12,747 bases of DNA from the NCBI GenBank assembly GCA_938091145.1, contig CALKMS010000034.1, positions 1-12,747 of the forward strand, in the 5' to 3' direction. This document shows, piece by piece, positions 7,987-12,747 of this stretch. A model generated the notes under the pieces. It had not been told where the DNA came from. It was given only the letters and a program-made list of their open reading frames with translations, and did not search any database. This stretch comes from an uncultured bacterium (lineage in GTDB: Bacteria; Actinomycetota; Aquicultoria; SKW223; CALKMS01). The first letter of the stretch is position 1. Every line of letters begins with the position of its first letter. The position numbers were made by a program, and so were the translations under genes.

Positions 7987-8760
7987 TTAATGTTCAGGGT
8001 GCACCGCCCCTGAAATATAAATAGCTGTCAAAATCGAAAATATGTAAGCCTGGATAAAGGCAACAAAAATTTCAAAAGCCATCATAATTACCACCCCAGC
8101 AAAGGGCAATAGCTTGACCCAAAAAATTGACGTCGCAGCCATAAAAGTAAAAACCGCCAAAACCGTATGGCCTGCTAGCATGTTAGCAAACAAACGCACA
8201 GCCAGTGAAACAGGCCTAAATACATGACTGATCAGCTCCAAAAGGAAAAGAAACGGAATTAAATAAAAAGGAACGCCCGAAGGAACGAGATTCTTGAGAT
8301 ATTTAATCAGGCCTTGTTTCTTGATACCGACCAGGTTATAAACTAAAAACACTAAGACACCCCAGGCAAAAGTCGTTCCGGTGAGTGCCGTTGAAGTTTT
8401 CATCCCGGGAAAAACCAAGTGTTCACCAACTTTTATTCCAGGAATCGGGATTAGCCCCAGCAGATTCACAAAAAATATAAAAAAGAAAATAGTACCAATA
8501 AAAGGCAAAAAAGGTTTGCCTTCCGGACCCATAATGTTCAAAATCATCTCTTGATAAATAAACTCAACCACCGCTTCAACAGCATTATAAAAACCCCGAG
8601 GCACAAGTTGAGCTCTGCGCGCTGCCAAATAAAGCAGGATAAAAACCAAAGCACAAGCGACCAAAAGCCAGACCACATAATCAGTAATTGACAAATCTAA
8701 ACTGCCCAATTTCAAATGAACAAGTTCATGTGGTTTAAATTCATTAAGTATCTCCTCCAA
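7987..8760 (-). CDS. atpB: F1Fo ATP synthase a subunit
   Basis: Stator subunit of Fo that provides the proton half-channels. It has 257 residues with five or six hydrophobic segments. The essential arginine is Arg189 in PVSLAVRLFANMLAGH (183-198). The last helix FEIFVAFIQAYIFSILTAIY (229-248) and the tail SGAVHPEH are typical. The start is taken as the TTG at 8760, the most upstream possible codon since a TGA in frame lies just before it, with GAGGTG about ten bases upstream. A stronger GGAGGAG lies just after this codon and points to an out-of-frame ATG; see findings. The gene follows atpI by 20 bases. Confidence 0.95.
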   Translation of the reverse strand: MEEILNEFKPHELVHLKLGSLDLSITDYVVWLLVACALVFILLYLAARRAQLVPRGFYNAVEAVVEFIYQEMILNIMGPEGKPFLPFIGTIFFFIFFVNLLGLIPIPGIKVGEHLVFPGMKTSTALTGTTFAWGVLVFLVYNLVGIKKQGLIKYLKNLVPSGVPFYLIPFLFLLELISHVFRPVSLAVRLFANMLAGHTVLAVFTFMAATSIFWVKLLPFAGVVIMMAFEIFVAFIQAYIFSILTAIYISGAVHPEH

Positions 8761-8780
8761 ACTTAATCTTCACCTCGCTT

Positions 8781-9143
8781 TCAACTATTTTTAAACTCTT
8801 GGCCAAAATCATAAAGCCAAGCAAGAAAGGCTGCCGTAGAAAAATAACACAAAAAAAAGAGAAAAGCAAACAAAAATTTTTTAGCCAGAAAGACCTCCTT
8901 GTTGAGGTAAAAGAGCCCAAAAAATAGAAGCAAGGACAAAAAAACCCAGAAAACCACCACCAGTGTTAAAATCATACCCCTGAAACCCTTAAAAACTAAA
9001 AGGTGAAAGCCGGCAAAGAAAATTAAAAAAATTAAAGAAGGTAGAAAAAAAGGTAAATTAAAAAAAAGAAAAAAAATTGTCTGGCAAACGAGAAACAAAA
9101 TTATCCATAATCTATTTAATTTTTTTCTTTTCTCTTTCTTCAT
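8781..9143 (-). CDS. atpI: Putative ATP synthase subunit I (AtpI-like membrane protein)
   Basis: A 120-residue, very Phe/Leu-rich protein with a lysine-rich N-terminus and about four membrane helices (roughly 11-30, 34-52, 56-80, 87-110). The size, topology and position between atpZ and atpB match the AtpI/UncI family, which helps assemble the c-ring and is proposed with AtpZ to form a Mg2+/Ca2+ transporter. I see no decisive sequence motif, so the call rests on position and topology. It overlaps atpZ by 32 bases; the ATG at 9143 has only a short AAGG in front of it. Confidence 0.75.
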   Translation of the reverse strand: MKKEKRKKLNRLWIILFLVCQTIFFLFFNLPFFLPSLIFLIFFAGFHLLVFKGFRGMILTLVVVFWVFLSLLLFFGLFYLNKEVFLAKKFLFAFLFFLCYFSTAAFLAWLYDFGQEFKNS

Positions 9144-9342
9144 CCTGCCTTAATCCCACCCATAAGTTGTAATAACCGAGAAAGGCACCAATTAACGCTC
9201 CAAAAATTGTTAACCAAGGATGGGTTGCATATTTCTTGTCCAATAAATAACCTAAATAAGTCAGTATTAAGACTGAAGCAGCAAAATCAAATCCCCAGCT
9301 ACCATAGCGAGCCAAGTCTTTTAGCCACTTTTTATTTTCCAC
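9112..9342 (-). CDS. atpZ: AtpZ-like protein (F0F1-ATPase gene 1 family)
   Basis: A 76-residue protein with two membrane helices (about 17-34 and 43-63), a charged C-terminal tail, and the family's glycine pattern: YLGYLLDKKY (29-38) and HPWLTIFGALIGAFLGYYNL (41-60). AtpZ proteins accompany AtpI ahead of atpB and are implicated in Mg2+ or Ca2+ supply to, or assembly of, the ATP synthase. The start is taken as GTG at 9342, overlapping the wecA end by 11 bases. No good Shine-Dalgarno is visible, so translation is probably coupled to wecA. Confidence 0.85.
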   Translation of the reverse strand: MENKKWLKDLARYGSWGFDFAASVLILTYLGYLLDKKYATHPWLTIFGALIGAFLGYYNLWVGLRQDEEREKKKIK

Positions 9343-10414
9343 GCCGCCACTTGCCGTTTTTTGAAAACTTTAAAATTTCTTCAAAAAGACCCATATAGTA
9401 AGCTACCACCAAGCTAATGACAAACATTACAATCAAACTTATTCGATAAAAACTAAGCGAAGTGAAGCGAAAAGAAAGCCCCGAAAAACTCAAGAGCGCT
9501 GTCCAGAGATAAATGATTAAAACAGTTCGCCGCTGGGAAACTCCCTTTTTTAAAAAACGATGATGTAAATGTTCCTTATCAGGTTCGGTAATCGATCGTC
9601 TCTTTAGAAAGCGCCGTACAATAGCAAAAAATGTATCCAGAATGGGTACGCCCATTACAACCACGGGGAAAATGAATGCCGCCGCCGCTAAACTTTTCAA
9701 CACACCCTGAACAGTAATCGCTCCCAAAAGTAAACCAAGAAAAAGGCTTCCAGTATCCCCCATAAATATTCTGGCTGGGTAAAAGTTATGTCGCAAAAAA
9801 CCCAAGGCAGCACCAGCCACCGCTAAGGAGAGAAGAGCCGTGAACTGTTGCCCGATTTTAAAACTATAAAAAAAGAAACTTAAAGCGGCAATTGCTGATA
9901 CCCCAGCAGCCAATCCATCAAGACCATCAATGAAATTAACAATGTTCATAAAAGACACCAACCAAAAAAAGGTTAAAGGCAGAGCCCAGAAGCCGAACGA
10001 AATCACCCCAATAGAAGGTAAGCGAATAAAATCAATAGTAAAACCAAAGTAAATAAGGATTGCTGCCGCCATCATCTGACCAAAAAACTTATCTCGAGGT
10101 CTCAAGCTGCGGAAATCATCCGCAATACCAACTAAAAGAACTACCCCCGCAGAAATTGCTAAACCCAAAATCTCATCTGACTTAAGCAAAAAGCTTTTAC
10201 CATCAGTTAGCCAGCGAAAAATGCCAATTAAAACAGCAAAAGTAGTAGCAAAATAGATAGCCAAACCCCCTAAACGAGGCACCGGTCGAGTGTGAACTTT
10301 GCGATGATCAGGATGGTCGACGGCTCCCAACCTAACAGCCAAGCGACCAACTAAAGGTGTAAGTAGATAAGATAAACCAAAGCTGACTATAAAAACAACC
10401 AAATAAAAACTCAT
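9332..10414 (-). CDS. WecA/TagO-type undecaprenyl-phosphate HexNAc-1-phosphate transferase
   Basis: An integral membrane enzyme of the MraY/WecA superfamily. It transfers a HexNAc-1-phosphate from a UDP-sugar to undecaprenyl (or decaprenyl) phosphate, starting a lipid-linked wall or surface polymer. It has 360 residues and about ten or eleven membrane helices. The motifs appear in order: DHPDHRKVHTRPVPRLGG (33-50), Asp99-Asp100 in GIADDFRSLRPRDK, NFIDGLDGLAAG (160-171), FMGDTGSLFLG (217-227) and the histidine motif EHLHHRFL (281-288). The HLHHR pattern and DHRKVHTRPVPR favour the WecA/TagO branch over MraY. The ATG overlaps the deaminase stop in TAATG. This enzyme commonly precedes the atp genes in Gram-positive bacteria. 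The exact sugar cannot be read from sequence. Confidence 0.93.
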   Translation of the reverse strand: MSFYLVVFIVSFGLSYLLTPLVGRLAVRLGAVDHPDHRKVHTRPVPRLGGLAIYFATTFAVLIGIFRWLTDGKSFLLKSDEILGLAISAGVVLLVGIADDFRSLRPRDKFFGQMMAAAILIYFGFTIDFIRLPSIGVISFGFWALPLTFFWLVSFMNIVNFIDGLDGLAAGVSAIAALSFFFYSFKIGQQFTALLSLAVAGAALGFLRHNFYPARIFMGDTGSLFLGLLLGAITVQGVLKSLAAAAFIFPVVVMGVPILDTFFAIVRRFLKRRSITEPDKEHLHHRFLKKGVSQRRTVLIIYLWTALLSFSGLSFRFTSLSFYRISLIVMFVISLVVAYYMGLFEEILKFSKNGKWRRGK

Positions 10415-10869
10415 TAGATACTGAGTTTTTTTAAAACGGTTCCTGCTTCTTCAAACAAACCTATAGAAAGATCGTCTGGATAATCCTCCAAATATATAAT
10501 CTTCACCACGCCAGCGTTAATTAACATCTTGGCGCAAAGCGAACAAGGAAAATGAGTTGTGTAAAGCACTGCCTTATCGACGGAAACTCCATAAACCGCC
10601 GCCTGTAAAATTGCATTTTGCTCCGCATGCAGTCCTCGGCAAAGCTCATGCCTTTCCCCAGAAGCAATACCTCGGTTCTCTCTCAAACAGCCAATCTCCA
10701 AACAATGCTTAAGACCTCGAGGTGCGCCATTATAACCAGTTGTTAAAATCCGCTTATCTCTGACCAAAAGAGCCCCAGTTTGCCTTCTCAAACAAGTCGA
10801 ACGGTTTTTAACTTGCAAAGCAATCGTCAAAAAATAGTTGTCCCAGCTGGGCCTCCTATCTGGCTTCAT
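10414..10869 (-). CDS. comEB: dCMP deaminase (ComEB-like)
   Basis: A zinc-dependent deaminase that converts dCMP to dUMP, the thymidylate precursor, in the cytoplasm. The 150-residue form begins MKPDRRPSWDNYFLTIA, as is usual for ComEB. It has HAEQNAI (His81, Glu83) and PCSLC (Cys109, Cys112) for catalytic zinc, plus GYNGAPRGLKHC and nearby cysteines (Cys56, Cys61, Cys77) that fit the family's second metal site. I prefer the ATG at 10869. A longer frame from a TTG at 10941 adds 24 residues of cysteine-rich sequence (CCLMGHFSCC) that is not typical of the family. Neither start has a good Shine-Dalgarno. An extended -10 element six bases before the ATG raises the option of leaderless translation. 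The stop overlaps wecA by one base. Confidence 0.92.
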   Translation of the reverse strand: MKPDRRPSWDNYFLTIALQVKNRSTCLRRQTGALLVRDKRILTTGYNGAPRGLKHCLEIGCLRENRGIASGERHELCRGLHAEQNAILQAAVYGVSVDKAVLYTTHFPCSLCAKMLINAGVVKIIYLEDYPDDLSIGLFEEAGTVLKKLSI

Positions 10870-10876
10870 TTTATCG

Positions 10877-10885
10877 ATTTTACCA
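10877..10885 (-). promoter_or_regulatory. Candidate extended -10 promoter element for the deaminase
   Basis: The minus strand reads TGGTAAAAT, a TG-n-TAnnnT extended -10, ending seven bases before the A of the ATG at 10869. Transcription would start about at that codon. No good -35 is seen at normal spacing. This is an internal promoter candidate only. Confidence 0.3.
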
Positions 10886-10969
10886 CAACATGAAAAATGC
10901 CCCATCAAACAGCATTTCGAACTTAAAAGCCAGTAATCCAAAAGCCTAAATGAAAACTTTTTTAATCAA

Positions 10970-11695
10970 CTAATTTGATGGCCCTTCGACAATTTCCAAC
11001 AAACCCACTGAGTAAAGACCATAAATAATCTTACAGGCTTCAAAATCGCTAATCCCCAACGCCCTGATAATCGTATTCACATCCCGGTTGCCATCAACAA
11101 ATCTCAGTAGTTTCCACTCCTTCGGCTTTAAAAGTATTTCCCGCTCCCCTTCTCCTGGAGCTTCAGCCATTCGAAAAACCATATCCAGGGAAGGAATTTT
11201 CTGCCTTATCCTTTCCCATTCTTTAAGGCGGCGAGCTGACTCCATTATTAAGTTATCCGTGGAGACAGAAATACCAATATCTTCCTCTTCAGCAACTTTT
11301 CCTGGCTCGAAAATAAAATCACCTTCTGGCCAGCGAAAAAGATCAAAAACACTATCCAAAATCTGTCTTTGAACAAAGGTTTCCAGGCTTTCACGGTCAA
11401 TATAGTTCTTTTCAACTAAAATCTGACCTAAGCGCCGCTTTCCTCCTTCTTTCCTTTGTAAATCTAAAGCAGTCTCGAGCTGTTCCCGAGAGATCTTCTT
11501 AGCTCTCAAAAGCCGTACACCAAGAGAAGTCCTGTTCCAGTCGGAACGAGCAAAGTAAACCTTACCTTCGCGAAAGTAAATTTGGCCTTCCCCCCCAGGG
11601 CGCCTGATATTCAAAACCCCTGTTTTTTTAGAAACCTCGATCAATTTTAATACCTCAGCTAAGCTAAACTCTTTGAGGTTACCTTCGAGTCCCAA
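10970..11695 (-). CDS. DUF4388 (PATAN-type) protein with tandem MshEN-like motifs
   Basis: A 241-residue soluble protein of unknown exact function. Residues 1-52 fit the DUF4388/PATAN start: GNLKEFSLAEVLKLIEVSKK, GVLNIRR, then GQIYFREGKVYFARS. Two spaced copies of a GspE-N/MshEN-like pattern follow: SLGVRLL (57-63) to Gln80, and RLGQILV (88-94) to Gln111. Both keep LGxxLL/V, an Ile at the same offset, and Leu or Val before the final Gln. A linker follows (112-189). The C-terminal part (190-236) is a winged-helix-like segment, EWKLLRFVDGNRDVNTIIRA then YGLYSVGLLE, frequent in DUF4388 proteins. The TTG start at 11695 has AAGGAGG seven bases upstream and a promoter above it. It heads the run of genes; 100 bases separate it from the deaminase ATG. 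A signalling or regulatory adaptor role is inferred. Confidence 0.82.
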   Translation of the reverse strand: MGLEGNLKEFSLAEVLKLIEVSKKTGVLNIRRPGGEGQIYFREGKVYFARSDWNRTSLGVRLLRAKKISREQLETALDLQRKEGGKRRLGQILVEKNYIDRESLETFVQRQILDSVFDLFRWPEGDFIFEPGKVAEEEDIGISVSTDNLIMESARRLKEWERIRQKIPSLDMVFRMAEAPGEGEREILLKPKEWKLLRFVDGNRDVNTIIRALGISDFEACKIIYGLYSVGLLEIVEGPSN

Positions 11696-11702
11696 AACTT
11701 TA

Positions 11703-11709
11703 CCTCCTT
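11703..11709 (-). promoter_or_regulatory. Ribosome binding site of the DUF4388 gene
   Basis: AAGGAGG on the minus strand, seven bases before the TTG at 11695. It is strong enough to fix this non-ATG start. Confidence 0.8.
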
Positions 11710-11727
11710 AGTAGCAAAAACTTTATT

Positions 11728-11755
11728 ATTTTAACTCAACCCAAAATTAATTCAA
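11728..11755 (-). promoter_or_regulatory. Sigma70-like promoter for the DUF4388-deaminase-wecA-atp unit
   Basis: On the minus strand a -35-like TTGAAT (11755-11750) is followed by a 16-base spacer and a -10 TAAAAT (11733-11728). Transcription would start near 11721, giving a leader of about 25 bases that holds AAGGAGG and the TTG start. The surrounding DNA is very AT-rich, so chance matches are a risk, but spacing and position are good. Confidence 0.5.
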
Positions 11756-11881
11756 AACAAAATAAACATAATAAATGATGGCATGGTTTTTTGCCTTACT
11801 AGCCTCAAATTCGACAATCGAGAAGAAAGAAAAAAATCTCTGTTTTAACACTCAGGATCAACGATTGAATCCCAATTTTCA

Positions 11882-11962
11882 TCTTTTTGGCAACTTCAAA
11901 ACCGTCAATCGCTTTTTTAAAAGCGGTGTATTTCTATTCAGTTTGAACTTCAGGCAAAAAGA
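11882..11962. repeat. Imperfect dyad enclosing a perfect inverted repeat
   Basis: Outer arms TCTTTTTG (11882-11889) and CAAAAAGA (11955-11962) pair perfectly, and TTCAAA (11895-11900) pairs with TTTGAA (11942-11947). Inside lies CGCTTTTTTAAAAGCG (11910-11925), a 6-7 bp stem with a tiny loop. No T-tract follows directly on either strand, so it is not a standard terminator. Confidence 0.4.
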
Positions 11963-12166
11963 CAGATATGTAAACTAAAAACCAAAGCTATTAAAAATAA
12001 AAACCTCAAAACTGCCCCCTTACTTCACAAAATAAAAAATTAAAATCTTAGGTAATGGTATAACTAGCTATCTTGTCTTGTTTTTTCAGGCAAACCATTT
12101 TTTTAGAAACTAGCCGCCCAAAACAACAAATCAAGAAATACGTGGTTAGAATCTGCTTTTAAATCC

Positions 12167-12182
12167 TTACTTAGCCAAGTAA
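12167..12182. repeat. Short perfect inverted repeat
   Basis: TTACTT-AGCC-AAGTAA forms a 6-bp stem with a four-base loop. It is weak, with no T-tract after it; it may be an operator or chance in AT-rich DNA. Confidence 0.3.
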
Positions 12183-12495
12183 ACAAAAGTAGTAAAGGTT
12201 TGAGAGCTATATTTAAGTCTTTAAAAAATAATTCAATTTCAATTCTTTTTTGTTTTTAACTATTATTTTTCTTGACCCACTTATTTCCTTTCTTTCAGGT
12301 TAAAAGGAAATTGGACCAAAAAAAATTCGCTCGGCGCTGTGGTCTTTCTAAACTGGCTACGCAATCATTCAGTCTGCTTCTTTCAATTCAAAGATTGTTA
12401 GAAGAGCATTTGGTCAGAAAAAGAGAAGTCAAAAAAAAATTTTTCAATGTTAAACAAAATCTAATTGCTTTTAGTGGGCTCTACCCTTTTTATAC

Positions 12496-12747
12496 TCACC
12501 TATAAGACCAGGAAAATAAACCGTTTGAGAACATGACTTCAATCCATGCTAAACCTCGACTAAGAAAAAGTTTATCAACTCTATTGGTTAAAAAAATGCA
12601 CCCGCTCTTGAAAACCATTTAACAGGAATAACTTTCCCATTAGTAAAAGCCAAAACCTTTCCCTGAACGGTTAGGGAAAAATCTAGACTTTTTGAGCCTT
12701 TCTTCTCTCTCAGCCCCGACCAGTTCAGCTTGGCAAAAAAATTACAT
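12496..12747 (-). pseudogene. C-terminal part of a DUF3048 (YerB-like) protein, frameshifted and cut by window edge
   Basis: From the right edge one minus-strand frame reads through LNWSGLREKKGSKSLDFSLT, then VQGKVLAFTNGKVIPVKW, and stops at a TAA (12590-12588) in a run of seven T. The frame one base back continues without a break as LTNRVDKLFLSRGLAWIEVM then FSNGLFSWSYR, and ends at a TGA (12498-12496). Joined, the two halves match the end of the DUF3048 C-terminal domain: GKxxxFxNGKVI...W, then a linker, then LxxGxxWIEV. YerB-like proteins are usually exported lipoproteins of unclear envelope function. One extra T would restore the frame, so this may be a pseudogene, an assembly or read error in a homopolymer, or a slippage site. 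The N-terminal part is outside the window. Family assignment is from remembered patterns, not a search. Confidence 0.6.

Larger units (their letters stand above)
11696..12495. other. Gene-free AT-rich stretch upstream of the gene run
   Basis: About 800 bases in which I find no convincing gene on either strand. It is visibly more AT-rich than the flanking genes and full of A and T runs. It holds the promoter at 11728-11755, an imperfect dyad at 11882-11962 and a short hairpin at 12167-12182. I recognised no tRNA, rRNA, riboswitch or clear terminator. Two plus-strand frames (11775-11978 and 12272-12505) lack ribosome sites and recognisable motifs. The stretch could be a long upstream control region, decayed genes or an unrecognised RNA. 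Confidence 0.6.

Noticed and set aside
10870..10941. 24-residue N-terminal extension of the deaminase with CC...CC
   Set aside because: It starts at a TTG without a good ribosome site. The conserved family sequence begins just after the ATG at 10869. Not excluded, but less likely.
10955..10980. Small hairpin ATCAA-ATTAG-TTGAT after the DUF4388 gene
   Set aside because: On the minus-strand transcript it is followed by a run of A, not T, so it would not terminate. It also overlaps the stop codon of the DUF4388 gene.
11775..11978. Plus-strand 67-codon open frame
   Set aside because: No Shine-Dalgarno before the ATG, no motif, and it runs across the dyad at 11882-11962. Composition looks like translated AT-rich spacer.
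12318..12345. Terminator-like GC-rich patch followed by T8 on the minus strand (CGCCGAGCG then AATTTTTTTT)
   Set aside because: The stem is only three base pairs, with at best a weak outer GACCA/TGGTC pairing, so it does not make a convincing intrinsic terminator.
12272..12505. Plus-strand 77-codon open frame, Lys/Arg-rich
   Set aside because: It begins with TTG without a ribosome site, shows no recognisable motif, and runs into the end of the DUF3048-like gene on the other strand. Probably a chance frame.

Overview
The window comes from an AT-rich bacterium with a Gram-positive-type envelope gene set. It carries a LytR-CpsA-Psr (LCP) glycopolymer transferase, a WecA-type priming transferase, MurA, and the tail of a DUF3048 (YerB-like) protein. 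Together with the gene order dCMP deaminase - wecA - atpZ/atpI - atpBEFHAGDC - murA, this fits Bacillota or a deep-branching, low-GC Actinomycetota-like lineage. The sequence alone does not decide between them. Start codons are unusually varied: TTG for the LCP protein, atpD, atpG, atpB and the DUF4388 gene, and GTG for atpC, atpF and atpZ.

Every recognisable gene lies on the minus strand, so the biological order runs from high to low coordinates. At the far upstream end (12747-12496) is the C-terminal part of a DUF3048/YerB-like protein, broken by a -1 frameshift in a T7 run. About 800 bases without a convincing gene follow (12495-11696). This stretch is very AT-rich, holds two dyads, and ends in a good sigma70-like promoter.

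From 11695 to the left edge the genes are packed tightly, many overlapping, with no visible terminator. They look like one long transcription unit: a DUF4388 protein with a tandem MshEN-like motif, dCMP deaminase, a WecA-type phosphoglycosyl transferase, AtpZ, AtpI, the full F1Fo ATP synthase (a, c, b, delta, alpha, gamma, beta, epsilon), MurA, FabZ, and an LCP transferase truncated by the window edge.

The ATP synthase looks intact and proton-coupled. AtpZ/AtpI sit where accessory Fo assembly or Mg2+-handling proteins normally sit. The flanking genes supply envelope building steps: WecA primes a lipid-linked polymer, MurA commits UDP-GlcNAc to peptidoglycan, FabZ serves fatty acid elongation, and LCP attaches polymers to the wall. 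The deaminase makes dUMP for thymidylate. The DUF4388 protein is a possible signalling protein at the head of the unit. Most of the window is ordinary housekeeping sequence. The points worth a second look are the frameshifted DUF3048 tail, the MshEN-like motif pair, and a possible leaderless start for the deaminase.
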